From positions 62,001 to 126,000 of the forward strand of contig CAVSII010000012.1 in the NCBI GenBank assembly GCA_963727955.1: a stretch of DNA of 64,000 nucleotides. The letters run 5' to 3'. This DNA comes from Bog-756 sp963727955. Lineage in GTDB: Bacteria > Actinomycetota > Acidimicrobiia > Acidimicrobiales > RAAP-2. The notes under the pieces were generated by a model, which saw only the letters and a program-made list of their open reading frames with translations, was not told where the DNA came from and did no database searches. The stretch's first letter is position 1. Every line of letters starts with the position of its first letter. Below, in pieces: positions 34,094-42,991 of this stretch. The translations under genes were made by a program, and so were the position numbers.

Positions 34094-35053
34094 CTACTCG
34101 CCGAACAACAGGCCGTAGTTGGCGCCACGTCGGAGGTGGTGACCACCGTCGATGGCCAGGCTCTCCCCACTGATCCACCCGGACTCGGGCCCGGCCAGGA
34201 AGCGAACGGCGGCGGCGATGTCCTCGACCGTCCCCACCCGGCTGATGGGCATCTCGGCCAGATAGTCGTCGAGCAGCGGGCCCCCCGCCGTTATCGGAGC
34301 CATCAGCTCGTCGTCGACGATCCCCGGCTGGACGGTGTTCACCCGGACGCCGGTTGGCCCCAGCTCCTCGGCCGCGTACCGGCACAACATGTCGATCGCC
34401 GCCTTGGCCGATCCATAGGCCCACAAGTAGCGGTGGGGGAAGGCACCCGCTCCCGACGACATGCCGATGATCGAACCTCCGGGAGCGGGCCGGCCGTCGA
34501 AACCGGTGCCTTTTGCCTCGGCCATCATCGGCGCGCCGTGTTTGATGCAGAGAAAGGTTCCGATCAGGTTGAGATCGACCGTGGCCCGTACCTGATCCAG
34601 ATCGGCGTCGACCATCCCGCCCATGTGCATGGAGCCGCCGGCGTTGGCGAAAAGGATGTCGAGGCGATCCCGTTCCGACGCCGCCACCTCGACTGCGTGG
34701 GCAACCTGCTCCTCTACGGTCACATCGGCCACCACGTAACCGGCGGTGCCTCGGGCCGAGCCGGAACGCCCCGAGGTGGCGGCCGTCTCCTCGAGCGCGG
34801 CCACCGCCGAGCGGAGCCTGTCCTCCGTGCGCCCGCAGATGGTGACGTGGGCCCCGTCGCCCACCAGGCGGGCGGCCGTTCCCAGCCCGATACCGCTTCC
34901 ACCACCGGTGACCAGAGCCGACCATCCCTCGATGCCCCGTCCTTCCATGCCCCGTCCTTCCATGCCCCGTCCTTCCATGCCCCGTCCTTCCATGCCCCGC
35001 CCTTCCATGCCCCGCCCTTCCATGCCCTGCGCCGAACCGGTCTCAGCTGCCAC
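34094..35053 (-). CDS. Short-chain dehydrogenase/reductase with repeat-bearing N-terminus
   Basis: A cytosolic NAD(P)-dependent oxidoreductase of about 319 residues. The Rossmann motif TGGGSGIG, the NAGG segment, the catalytic Ser in SSGAGAF and the YGSAK motif are all present, as is the C-terminal SGESLAIDGGHHL. Before the Rossmann fold comes a tract of six MEGRG repeats. I prefer the GTG at 35053, with GAGGGAGG close upstream, but the ATG at 35080 and each repeat's own ATG are possible starts. It is divergent from the FadD-like ligase; TGTCCGGACA at 35146-35155 in the gap may be an operator. The substrate is unknown. Confidence 0.88.
   Translation of the reverse strand: MAAETGSAQGMEGRGMEGRGMEGRGMEGRGMEGRGMEGRGIEGWSALVTGGGSGIGLGTAARLVGDGAHVTICGRTEDRLRSAVAALEETAATSGRSGSARGTAGYVVADVTVEEQVAHAVEVAASERDRLDILFANAGGSMHMGGMVDADLDQVRATVDLNLIGTFLCIKHGAPMMAEAKGTGFDGRPAPGGSIIGMSSGAGAFPHRYLWAYGSAKAAIDMLCRYAAEELGPTGVRVNTVQPGIVDDELMAPITAGGPLLDDYLAEMPISRVGTVEDIAAAVRFLAGPESGWISGESLAIDGGHHLRRGANYGLLFGE
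34932..35021. repeat. 15-bp tandem repeat, six copies, inside the SDR 5' end
   Basis: Six head-to-tail 15-bp units read ATGCCCCG(T/C)CCTTCC on the plus strand, four with T and two with C. On the coding strand each unit is ATG GAA GGA CGG GGC, giving Met-Glu-Gly-Arg-Gly. Every unit contains a GGAAGGA ribosome-site-like element placed before the next unit's ATG. A degenerate seventh unit follows. Confidence 0.95.
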
Positions 35054-35319
35054 TGTGCCTCCCTCGTGGTCGGTCGTCATACCCGCAAAGCGGTGCTCGG
35101 GCACCGTCACCGCGGATCGGGGTCGGAGCAGAACGTGCTACAGAGTGTCCGGACATAGGTCGCATGTTAGGAGCCGCGCCTCGCTTCATCCTCCCCGATC
35201 GCCGGCAGGACGCCACCAGGCAAGCGGTGATGACGACCTGAGACGATGGTGAGGCACTCGAGTGGGAGCACAGCGGGTGGGGCACTGGCGACAACCCGGC
35301 CGTACAAAGGAGACAGGGG

Positions 35320-36930
35320 ATGAGCACCCGGCAGTTCAATCTGGCCGATCTGTTCGAGGTTGTGGTCGACACCGTGCCCGATCGACCCGCTCTCATTGCA
35401 GGAGAGAGCAGGCTGACCTATCGACAACTCGACGAGCGAGCCAACCGGTTCGCCCACCATCTGGCTTCGCTGGGCGTCGAGCCCGGAGGTCATGTCGGCA
35501 TCCTGGCCCACAACCGGGCCGAGTGGGCAGAGGCGATGATCGGTTGCTACAAGGCCCGAACCGTGCCCGTCAATCTCAATTTCCGCTATGTGGCGCCCGA
35601 ACTGCGGTATCTGATCGACAACGCCGATCTCGAAGTCCTGGTATTCGAGAGAGAACTGTTCCCCCTGGTGGCCGAGTCACTGGCCGATGAATTGGAGGTG
35701 CAGTCGCCCCACCTCTTGGTTTTCTCCGATGACGACGCAGAGGCCGACATGGGCCCGTCGGTTGTGCCGTACGAACAGGCGCTGGCCTCCTCGGGGCCCG
35801 AGCGCGACTTCGCACCTCGTTCCCCCGACGACATCTATGTCCTCTACACCGGCGGCACAACGGGAATGCCCAAAGGAGTCCTGTGGCGTCAAGAAGACAT
35901 TTTCTTCGCGGCCATGGGCGGTGGCGGGTGGGGTGCGACACCGATCGCCCATGCCGACGAGCTGGCCGGCAGGGTCAACCCGGATGACACCAGGCGGGTG
36001 ACCATGTTGGTGATGGCTCCCCTGATGCACGGCAACGCCCAATGGGTGATGTGGAACGCCTTCATGATGGGTGCCACCGCAGTTCTCTACACCGAGCACC
36101 GCTACGACCCGGACCTGGTGTGGCGACTGGTGAGCGAGGAGAAGGTGGTGTCCATCGGGCTGGTCGGCGACGCCATGGCCCGACCTTTGGCCGATGCGCT
36201 GGCGGCGGCCGAACCGGGCACCTACGACACGTCGACGCTGGCGGTGGTCGGGTCGGGCGGCGCCATGCTCTCCTCCACGGTCAAAGCAGAACTGCAGGCC
36301 CAGCTGCCCACTGTCATCATCATGGACCGGTTCGGCTCGAGCGAGAGTGGAGCCCAGGGAGCCGTCGACGACGACGCCGCCGGCCCCCGGTTCGTGATGA
36401 GCGCCGACACCTCGGTTCTGGATGACGAGTTGAATCCGCTCACGCCGGGGAACGGCAGGATCGGCCGTCTGGCCCGATCCGGACGAATACCGCTCGGTTA
36501 TTACAAGGACCCGGAGAAGACGGCCGCCACCTTTCCCGTCGATGACCGAGGCGTGCGCTGGTCGATCCCCGGTGACCTGGCGTCGGTCGAGCCTGACGGG
36601 ACCATCACCGTGCACGGGCGGGGCTCAGCATCCATCAATTCCGGAGGAGAGAAGATCTTCCCAGAGGAAGTAGAGGCCGCCGTCAAGTCGCAACCCGCGG
36701 TCCGCGATGCCATCGTGGTGGGTGTGCCCGATGAGCGTTTCGGGGAGCAGGTGGCGGTGGTGGTTTCACCCCGGCGGCCCGGGCACCCTCCGAGCCTCGA
36801 GGACCTACAGGCCCATTGCCGAAACTTGATCGCCGGCTACAAGATCCCGCGTCGTCTCGAAGTGGTCGAGGAGCTTCCACTGACGGCGGCCGGTAAACCC
36901 GACACCAAGCAGGCACGCGCTCTGTTCTGA
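35320..36930 (+). CDS. Acyl-CoA synthetase, FadD19-like
   Basis: Activates a carboxylic acid to its CoA thioester through an acyl-adenylate, in the cytosol. The 536-residue ANL enzyme has LTYRQLDERANRFAHHL, the P-loop YTGGTTGMPKGVLWRQEDIF, DRFGSSESG, a hinge before GRGSASINSGGEKIFPEEVE, and the catalytic Lys near the end (LPLTAAGKPDT). GVLWRQEDIFFAAMGGG is characteristic of the mycobacterial FadD19 group that loads steroid side chains. It starts at an ATG with AAAGGAG. With the P450 and monooxygenase nearby it may serve sterol or terpenoid breakdown (inference). Confidence 0.9.
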   Translation: MSTRQFNLADLFEVVVDTVPDRPALIAGESRLTYRQLDERANRFAHHLASLGVEPGGHVGILAHNRAEWAEAMIGCYKARTVPVNLNFRYVAPELRYLIDNADLEVLVFERELFPLVAESLADELEVQSPHLLVFSDDDAEADMGPSVVPYEQALASSGPERDFAPRSPDDIYVLYTGGTTGMPKGVLWRQEDIFFAAMGGGGWGATPIAHADELAGRVNPDDTRRVTMLVMAPLMHGNAQWVMWNAFMMGATAVLYTEHRYDPDLVWRLVSEEKVVSIGLVGDAMARPLADALAAAEPGTYDTSTLAVVGSGGAMLSSTVKAELQAQLPTVIIMDRFGSSESGAQGAVDDDAAGPRFVMSADTSVLDDELNPLTPGNGRIGRLARSGRIPLGYYKDPEKTAATFPVDDRGVRWSIPGDLASVEPDGTITVHGRGSASINSGGEKIFPEEVEAAVKSQPAVRDAIVVGVPDERFGEQVAVVVSPRRPGHPPSLEDLQAHCRNLIAGYKIPRRLEVVEELPLTAAGKPDTKQARALF

Positions 36931-37082
36931 CCAGAACGGAATCGCACCTCGGTCCGGGTCCCCTTGTCATGAGGAACGGATTGGCCGGCATCTCCACGAC
37001 CACGAAGGTCTGAGCAGCGACAGCCGCACCCGTTAGTGAAGTACCCGTTGTCCTGTCGACATGGATCCGCAATGATGTGGCC

Positions 37083-37376
37083 ATGGAAGCGGGAACACTC
37101 CGATTTGAGGTCGAAAAGACGAAGTTCAGCTTGGGAGCCCTTCTGCGCGACGGGTGGCTGGGGAAGACGTCCACCACCGGCCGCTACGAGAATCCCGTCA
37201 CCGGACCGTCGGTTGTGGTCCAGAACGCACAGGGTGAGAAGCGAGTTCTTGAGGTGGCCAAGAACGCCAAAGAGGCTCGGGATCGGGCCGACGCCATTGA
37301 GAAGGACTACAACACGCTCGACACGGCGCAGTGGTGTGAGCGCTACGACGTTCCGCTTTCCTTCGTCGCCGGGTGA
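37083..37376 (+). CDS. Small hypothetical protein
   Basis: A 97-residue soluble protein from the ATG at 37083 (a GTG two codons earlier is possible). It contains FEVEKTKFSLGALLRDGWLGKTSTTGRYENP, a likely beta hairpin, then a helical part with KRVLEVAKNAKEARDRADAIEKDYNTL. I do not recognise the family. Codon use matches the neighbours and the frame has amphipathic helices, so it is probably real. It stands alone between the FadD-like gene and the convergent nuclease-like operon. Confidence 0.6.
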   Translation: MEAGTLRFEVEKTKFSLGALLRDGWLGKTSTTGRYENPVTGPSVVVQNAQGEKRVLEVAKNAKEARDRADAIEKDYNTLDTAQWCERYDVPLSFVAG

Positions 37377-37475
37377 TCAGACCACCTCGCCGGTGGCCGG
37401 CTTTACGGAGACAGTCGCCGACAACCGGCTCCCGAGACGGCGCGTAGCTCTCTGGAGCTCTTCCCCAATGACGCC

Positions 37476-38369
37476 CTATCCGAGCTCGGACGAGACGGCC
37501 ATCGGCTTCTTGCCGCGAGAACTGATCACCGTGGTCACAGTGGCAACGGCCCTCTGCGCAGCGGCCCTCAGGATGCTGTCGTCGACGTCGACCAACCGGA
37601 AGATTCCGGCCTCGGGCCACAGCCCGGCAACCCGGGCGGGGACCGGACGGGACGGCAGACGGAGCGAGGCCACCAGAGCCAGAAAACCGAGCTCCTCCTC
37701 CCAGGCCATCTGTGGGTGTCCACTCGATACAGAAACCAGTGCGGAGGGGCAATTGCTCAGCCGCCCCGGGCCAGAGGCGAGCTGTTCGGTGGTCAGCGGA
37801 AGGCGGAGTTCGCTGCGACCCTTGAGTCGGACGGTGCGGCGGGGGGGACAGGCCCACACATCGTCAGGTCCTCCTATCTGCGTCGCTGTAGGGAGGACGC
37901 TCCAGTCGAGCGACGACCACAGTGATGTGGCCCAGGTGACAGCTTCGGCCAGCACCACGGCCCGCGCCCCCAGAGACAGCCCGGCTAGCCAGGGCTCCCA
38001 GTGGAAGGTGCGCTGACCCGTTCTGGTCCACTCGGCCACTGCCTCGTCGGCCACCACGGGCGTTGCCTCAGCCGGTGACCGGAAACGACCCGAGACACAG
38101 GCGCGCACCACGGCCAGTCCGAGTGACCGACGAGAGAAGGCCGGCTTCCAGGAGAAGGGCTGCGGTGTGGTGGGCAGCGAATCGGGCCGGTAGCGGGCCT
38201 GACGGAGAAGCGACAGGTTGACTTCGAGCGGCGCACCATCATCGAGATGGTCGGCGTGAGCGGCAATCCGGGCACTGAGCCGGTCGGCCAAACGGCTGCG
38301 GACGGAATCGTCGACGCTGGCCACCGGCTCCGCCACCAGGGCCCGGGTCATTTCGGTCACCCCGATCAC
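37476..38369 (-). CDS. Partner of the RecB-like nuclease, apparently degenerate
   Basis: A 297-residue cytosolic protein of no family I can name. The C-terminal half runs TVRLKGRSELRLPL, ALVSVSSGHPQMAWEEELGFLALVASLR and ARVAGLWPEAGIFRLVDVDDSIL. The order of strands and helices resembles a RecB-like PD-(D/E)xK fold, but the place of the catalytic E-x-K is taken by SVSSG, so it should lack nuclease activity (inference). It begins with a GTG overlapping the stop of the nuclease gene (GTGA), so the two are made together, perhaps as a heterodimer. Confidence 0.65.
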   Translation of the reverse strand: MIGVTEMTRALVAEPVASVDDSVRSRLADRLSARIAAHADHLDDGAPLEVNLSLLRQARYRPDSLPTTPQPFSWKPAFSRRSLGLAVVRACVSGRFRSPAEATPVVADEAVAEWTRTGQRTFHWEPWLAGLSLGARAVVLAEAVTWATSLWSSLDWSVLPTATQIGGPDDVWACPPRRTVRLKGRSELRLPLTTEQLASGPGRLSNCPSALVSVSSGHPQMAWEEELGFLALVASLRLPSRPVPARVAGLWPEAGIFRLVDVDDSILRAAAQRAVATVTTVISSRGKKPMAVSSELG

Positions 38370-39547
38370 CTGTGCTCCCCGCCGGCCCGGCGGTGCATTC
38401 CGGACAGATGGCGCTGACCGACTCCGCAGTCGGGCAGGGCGGCACACAGCCCGCACAACCCGTTGGGCGTGCGGCGCGGATCGGCTCCGGTAGACAAGTC
38501 CCGTAGAAGTCGGATGCCGGCAAGGGTTCGCCGGGCTGCGCCCACCAACAGGTCCTCGGAGACGGGGTCGACGTCCAGTTCGCCCGTGCGGGTGTAGTAG
38601 GTGGCCACCACGAAAGGCGGAGCCGGATTCCGCAGCGACTCGATGAGCGCATAGAAGTGCAGATCGGTCCGGTGCTCGACCCGCCGCACCCCCGACTTGA
38701 CCTCCACGATGGCTACCGACGCCTGGTCATCGACCGGTCTTCCGATGGCCAGGTCCACCCGGGCCGAGAGCTCGACCGCGCCATTGGCCAGCACGACCCG
38801 CAGCGCCTCTTGTGTCCGCGGCATCCAACCCGGGTCCAAGGCGGGCCAGCGGCGAACGATGCCACCGGCCTGGCGCTCGACTTCGGCGTGGAGCTCATCC
38901 CGGTCGGCGACGGAAAGCCGCTGGATCCACCCGACCAGGTCCTGTTGGCGGTCGTCCAATGAAAGAGCGGCCAAGGCGTCGGCCACCGGGTCGCCGATGG
39001 AGCCCACGGTAACCAGTTGGCGGAAGAGAGCGTCGACCATGGCGCCACAGGCCATGGCCACCGTCGGAGGCCGTTCACCGAACTCGGTGGCGATGTAGTG
39101 GGCCTCACAGGCCAACACCCTGGTCAGCCTGTCCTTGGTGACGACCAGGGGCACCGAGCGCTGCCCCCCGTCGACGTCGGCTCGGCCATCGGCCCGGGGA
39201 GCGAACCCCTCGGGCTCGCTGTCGTCGGCCAGTCCGCTCTCGAGGCCGCGGCGTAGGGCCACCACCAGGTCGGGGTCGGGCTTAGGGCGTGGCCGGCCCG
39301 TGATCCTCAGCCGCTCGAGCAACGCATCACCAGCTAAAGGCTGCCAATCGTGGTCCCGCCACCGGGTGGACGGACCGCTGGGTGTCGGGGTGACGCCGTT
39401 GCCCTGTGCCTGGGTGCCCACAGGGTGGCGCCCGGCGGCCCGGCCGGACCCCTCGGCCGGTCCGCGCTGGCCCGAGACCCGGACTCCGGACACGGCAATC
39501 GAAAAACCCCGGTGCTCGGCAGCACGATCGACGTCAACCACCTCCAT
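38366..39547 (-). CDS. RecB-like PD-(D/E)xK nuclease with probable Fe-S cluster
   Basis: A 393-residue protein. The nuclease motif is Asp265 in SARVDLAIGR, and Glu282 and Lys284 in VAIVEVKSG, followed by a helix with LHFYALIESLR. Four cysteines fit the Fe-S staple of AddB and Cas4 nucleases: Cys147 in VLACEAHYIA, and Cys365, 368 and 374 in the C-x2-C-x5-C of LCGLCAALPDCG. The first 70 residues are disordered. I start at the ATG at 39547; longer frames run into the divergent patatin gene. There is no helicase next to it. It may process DNA in repair or defence; the partner gene overlaps its stop. Confidence 0.78.
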   Translation of the reverse strand: MEVVDVDRAAEHRGFSIAVSGVRVSGQRGPAEGSGRAAGRHPVGTQAQGNGVTPTPSGPSTRWRDHDWQPLAGDALLERLRITGRPRPKPDPDLVVALRRGLESGLADDSEPEGFAPRADGRADVDGGQRSVPLVVTKDRLTRVLACEAHYIATEFGERPPTVAMACGAMVDALFRQLVTVGSIGDPVADALAALSLDDRQQDLVGWIQRLSVADRDELHAEVERQAGGIVRRWPALDPGWMPRTQEALRVVLANGAVELSARVDLAIGRPVDDQASVAIVEVKSGVRRVEHRTDLHFYALIESLRNPAPPFVVATYYTRTGELDVDPVSEDLLVGAARRTLAGIRLLRDLSTGADPRRTPNGLCGLCAALPDCGVGQRHLSGMHRRAGGEHR

Positions 39548-39614
39548 GCGGTCAGTGTGCAGCAAGGGTGTCACACCCGGCCCGGCGCCCTGGCCCCGGT
39601 AGCCTCTCCCACTG

Positions 39615-40766
39615 ATGAGTCCCGCTGCGATCACCGCCTTCGCCGTGGTCTTTTCCCTGTTCGTGGTGGCCGCCATCGTCCTGGTGGTGCTCGTGATCCG
39701 GTTCACCCTGCAAAGGGCATCGGTGGCCCGGTCGGCCTGGTTGGCTACCGAAGAGGACGAGGAGGACGGTCCCCGAGAGTTGACCGCGCTCGTCCTCGGG
39801 GGCGGCGGTACCCGCGGCGCCGTCCAGATCGGGATGCTCCAGGTTCTGGCTGAACACGGATTCGTTCCCGACCGGATCTACGGCTCGTCAGTGGGCGCCG
39901 TCAACGGGGTGGCCTTCGCCGGCGACCCGACCCGCCGCGGCGTCGACCGCATGACGGAAACCTGGATCGGCCTGACCCGCGACGCGGTGTATCCCCAGGG
40001 CCGGCTGCACGGACCCTGGCTCTATTTCCAACAGCGTGATTCCGTTTACCCCAACACCGGCCTCCGCAAGATCGTGGTCGAGGGAATCAATTTCGAGAGG
40101 CTCGAGGACGCGGCCATACCCGTTGAAGTCGTCGCCACCTCGCTCACCGACGGTCGAGAGCGCTGGTTCACCTACGGGTCGGCGGTCGAAGCGGTGCTGG
40201 CCTCCTCGGCGGTGCCGGCCATCTTCCCGCCGGTCGAGATCGACGGCGAGCGCTACATCGACGGAGGTGTGGTCAACAACGTGCCCATAAGGCGCGCCAT
40301 AGATGCCGGCGCCACGCGTATCGTCGTACTGCTCTGCACACCTCCCTGGTTCACCCCGGTGCAGCCGAGGCGCCCGGTCGAGGCCATGTTCAACGCCCTC
40401 ATGATCTCGATCCACGCCCGCTTCGCCCGGGACCTGGCCCAGCTGCCGGCCGGGGTCGAGGTCATCGTGTGCAGCGGCCAGGAGACCGGAGCGCGCGACT
40501 TCGACGACTTCTCGACCACCGAGGCCCTCATCAGCCAAGGACGTCAGGAGGCGTCCGAGGTTCTGCGCCGCTACGGGTTGGGCCTCCCGTTCCCCCTCGA
40601 CGAAGCCACCACGCCCTCGGCGGCGGACGGGCCCGCACCCTCCGATCCGACCGGATCCTCACCGGTACCGGTGCCCGACGGTCCACCTGACTCACAGGAC
40701 GGACCGGACGGACTGGGTGAACCGGTGGAGTCGGTCCCGGGCACCCACCCCGAACCCGGTTCGTAA
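39615..40766 (+). CDS. Patatin-like phospholipase with N-terminal membrane anchor
   Basis: A 383-residue protein with one transmembrane helix at about 5-30 and a patatin domain at about 58-330. The oxyanion loop GGGGTRGAVQIG, the nucleophile GSSVGAVNG and the catalytic Asp in YIDGGVVNNVPI are all intact, so it should hydrolyse lipid esters. The last 48 residues are Pro, Ser and Asp rich and probably disordered; they are encoded antisense to the end of the acyltransferase gene (196 bp overlap). Domain orientation relative to the membrane is uncertain. Confidence 0.88.
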   Translation: MSPAAITAFAVVFSLFVVAAIVLVVLVIRFTLQRASVARSAWLATEEDEEDGPRELTALVLGGGGTRGAVQIGMLQVLAEHGFVPDRIYGSSVGAVNGVAFAGDPTRRGVDRMTETWIGLTRDAVYPQGRLHGPWLYFQQRDSVYPNTGLRKIVVEGINFERLEDAAIPVEVVATSLTDGRERWFTYGSAVEAVLASSAVPAIFPPVEIDGERYIDGGVVNNVPIRRAIDAGATRIVVLLCTPPWFTPVQPRRPVEAMFNALMISIHARFARDLAQLPAGVEVIVCSGQETGARDFDDFSTTEALISQGRQEASEVLRRYGLGLPFPLDEATTPSAADGPAPSDPTGSSPVPVPDGPPDSQDGPDGLGEPVESVPGTHPEPGS

Positions 40767-41464
40767 CGGCGCACCACCCGGGCCGGCACGCCGGCCACGA
40801 CGCAGTGGTCGGGGAAGGTACCCCTGACCACCGCCCCGGCCCCGACAACCACGTTCTTCCCCAGTCGGGTGCCGGGCAGAATGACCACGCCGGTTCCCAA
40901 CCAACTGCCGTTGCCGATCAGGACAGGCACGTCGCTGGGCCACTGGGCGTGGACCACCTGGTCTGGATCTTCGTAACCGTGGTTCTGGTCGGTGATGTAG
41001 ACGTACGGACCGGTATGGACATCGTCACCGATCTCGAGTTGAAAATGACCGACGATGTGACTACCCCGACCGATCATGCAACGGTCGCCGATACGGACGA
41101 CCGGGTCAGTGACCATGCTCTGGCCCGGCACCATGCCGGCCGAGATGCTGACATGGGGACCGACCAGGGTGTCGTTCCCTATGGAGATCCACCTCTCGCC
41201 GAACAGTGCCCCGGGCGGGAAGGCCAGGCAGCTTCCCGCCCCGAAGCGGCCGAAACGTCGGGCACCTCTGTCGTCAGGGCCGATGGCGCCGTACCGAGCA
41301 ACAAAGTCCCGCCCTGCGTGGATACCGGCGTTGATCAGGAAATGCCCTCGAGGCCGCCCTTTGGTGGCGGGCGACGACGATTCGGGCACGGTCGCCGCGC
41401 CGTTGAGCCCGCGGAAAAATGTTCCATCCGACCAACCGTGGGGCCCCGAACTGCCTCTGGTCAC
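40571..41464 (-). CDS. Hexapeptide-repeat acyltransferase
   Basis: A 297-residue cytosolic left-handed beta-helix acyltransferase like sugar O-acetyltransferases. Hexapeptide turns are visible from about residue 90: WISIGNDTLVGPHVSISAG, VVRIGDRCMIGRGSHIVG, and the catalytic His in ITDQNHGYED. IGNGSWLGTGVVILPGTRLGKNVVVGAGAVV closes the coil, then GVPARVVRRY. After residue 235 comes a low-complexity Gly/Ser/Pro tail antisense to the patatin tail. The GTG start is uncertain; the first 40 residues are poorly structured. The acceptor is probably a surface sugar. Confidence 0.85.
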   Translation of the reverse strand: MTRGSSGPHGWSDGTFFRGLNGAATVPESSSPATKGRPRGHFLINAGIHAGRDFVARYGAIGPDDRGARRFGRFGAGSCLAFPPGALFGERWISIGNDTLVGPHVSISAGMVPGQSMVTDPVVRIGDRCMIGRGSHIVGHFQLEIGDDVHTGPYVYITDQNHGYEDPDQVVHAQWPSDVPVLIGNGSWLGTGVVILPGTRLGKNVVVGAGAVVRGTFPDHCVVAGVPARVVRRYEPGSGWVPGTDSTGSPSPSGPSCESGGPSGTGTGEDPVGSEGAGPSAAEGVVASSRGNGRPNP

Positions 41465-41539
41465 TTCGCGACGCTATCTGAATCCCCCGACGGCGGGCGA
41501 TCCGGCTCTCCTCCGGTGGGCGTTCAATAGAGTTGATCC

Positions 41540-42319
41540 ATGGTCGAGACCGGGTCGTCCCTGCCGCCGGACAGAGCGATTCTGGGCCGCACCGGGTTCG
41601 CCACCGGTTCGACCATCTACGAACGGGCACGACCCACCTATCCGGCCGACGCCGTGGCCCACCTCGAAGAGGCCACCGGGATCGGTACAGGGTCTCGGGT
41701 GCTCGACCTTGCCGCCGGAACGGGAAAGCTGACCCGCCAACTGGTGGCCGACGGAGTCACCTGCGTGGCCGTTGAGCCCTCCGCCGCCATGCGGGAGGTC
41801 TTCGTCCGCATGGTGCCGGGCACCGCGGTGATAGGAGGTACGGCCGAAATGGTCCCTCTGGCCACCGGGTCCATGGAGGCGGTGGTGGTGGCCCAGGCCT
41901 TCCACTGGTTCGAACCTACCCAGGCCCTACCTGAGGTGGTCCGAGTCCTGCGTCCTGGCGGGTCGTTGGCCCTCATCTGGAACGAGCGCGACGAATCGGA
42001 TCCGGTTATGGCCGAGCTTGTCCGGATCAGCAAATGGGACCAGTGCCAGCCTTACCCGGTCGGGACCGACTTCGGTCAGATCATCGACCGATCGGGCCTG
42101 TTCGGCCCGGTCCACCGCGTCAAGTTCGCCTTCGTCCAGAACGTAGACCTCGGCGTGTTCGTCGACCAGGTGGCGTCGCGCAGTTACGTACAGGTGCTCC
42201 CCGCACAGGAGCGCACGGCCTTGCTCGACAAGGTGGCCGAGTTCGGTTCGACCCTGGGCCAGCCCATCGCCATCCCCTACATCACCGATCTCTTCTACGC
42301 ACGGGCCCGCCCGACCTGA
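41540..42319 (+). CDS. Class I SAM-dependent methyltransferase
   Basis: A 259-residue cytosolic enzyme. It has an N-terminal YERARPTYPADAVAHL segment, motif I VLDLAAGTGKLTRQL, then CVAVEPSAAMR, VVVAQAFHWFEPTQAL and a final VLRPGGSLALIWNERD. This is the Methyltransf_11/UbiE-like type common in actinobacteria; the acceptor cannot be told. It is 120 bp upstream of the EthD gene on the same strand and diverges from the hexapeptide acyltransferase. Confidence 0.85.
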   Translation: MVETGSSLPPDRAILGRTGFATGSTIYERARPTYPADAVAHLEEATGIGTGSRVLDLAAGTGKLTRQLVADGVTCVAVEPSAAMREVFVRMVPGTAVIGGTAEMVPLATGSMEAVVVAQAFHWFEPTQALPEVVRVLRPGGSLALIWNERDESDPVMAELVRISKWDQCQPYPVGTDFGQIIDRSGLFGPVHRVKFAFVQNVDLGVFVDQVASRSYVQVLPAQERTALLDKVAEFGSTLGQPIAIPYITDLFYARARPT

Positions 42320-42438
42320 TAAATGTGTGGGATCGGGCTTGCCAACGGCCGGGCGACCGCCGATCTCCTCTCGGTGAGGGGGGCCGCCCCGTGTGGCCGA
42401 CGGCCGCCACCGGTCGTGCACAGGAGAGGATCTGGTAG

Positions 42439-42804
42439 ATGGTCAAGTTGACCTGTCTGTTGAAGCGGCGGGAGGGCATGACCCCGGCCGAGTTCCAGGC
42501 TTACTGGACCGACCACCACGGGCCCCTGATAGCCAATGGCCGTTGCGGAAGCCACGTCATCCGCTACGAACAGAACCCGCGGGCGCTGGACGACTACCGC
42601 GACGACAACGACCGCTCCGGCTACGACGGGGTCACCGTCCAGTGGTTCGCCTCCATGGACGAGTACAACGCCCACATGAACGAGGTCGATTCGCCACAGA
42701 TGTTCGCCGATATCCCCAAATTCCTCGATCCCGACCATCTCGAGTTCGTCCTCACCGAGGAGCCCCGGGTCATCATCGACGGTGAGGTCAACTGGGCCTC
42801 TTGA
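42439..42804 (+). CDS. EthD domain protein
   Basis: A 121-residue ferredoxin-like (dimeric alpha-beta barrel) protein. It begins VKLTCLLKRREGMTPAEFQAYWTDHHGPLI, the EthD signature, and has SMDEYNAHM and FVLTEEPRVIIDGE. EthD proteins assist monooxygenases or act on polyketide-like rings; the P450 gene follows 264 bp downstream. The ATG has AGGAGAGG upstream. It is cytosolic, and co-regulation with the P450 is not certain because a promoter lies between. Confidence 0.88.
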   Translation: MVKLTCLLKRREGMTPAEFQAYWTDHHGPLIANGRCGSHVIRYEQNPRALDDYRDDNDRSGYDGVTVQWFASMDEYNAHMNEVDSPQMFADIPKFLDPDHLEFVLTEEPRVIIDGEVNWAS

Positions 42805-42892
42805 CCTGGCCTTATCCGCCCTGGTCCCGTGCTCCGGCTTCCTTCCCACCCCTGGCTTCACCCCTCGTCGGTCCCGTGTCCCGTGCTGTGGT

Positions 42893-42933
42893 CCCGTGTC
42901 CCGAATCCCGAATGTCAGGGACCCGGGCACGGG
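42893..42933 (+). terminator. Possible hairpin terminator after the EthD gene
   Basis: CCCGTGTCCC at 42893-42902 can pair with GGGA and CACGGG up to 42933 with an internal bulge. No T-run follows. The stretch around it repeats GTCCCGTG four times, so pairing could be incidental. Confidence 0.3.
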
Positions 42934-42991
42934 CGGGAGCAGGCCCTCGGGGCACCGTGTCCCCCGCCCTCTCCTGTCAGCCCGCCTGACA

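Noticed and set aside
38366..39547. Calling the RecB-like gene cas4
   Set aside because: The Fe-S and nuclease motifs are shared with AddB and other nucleases, and no CRISPR array or cas gene is in the window.
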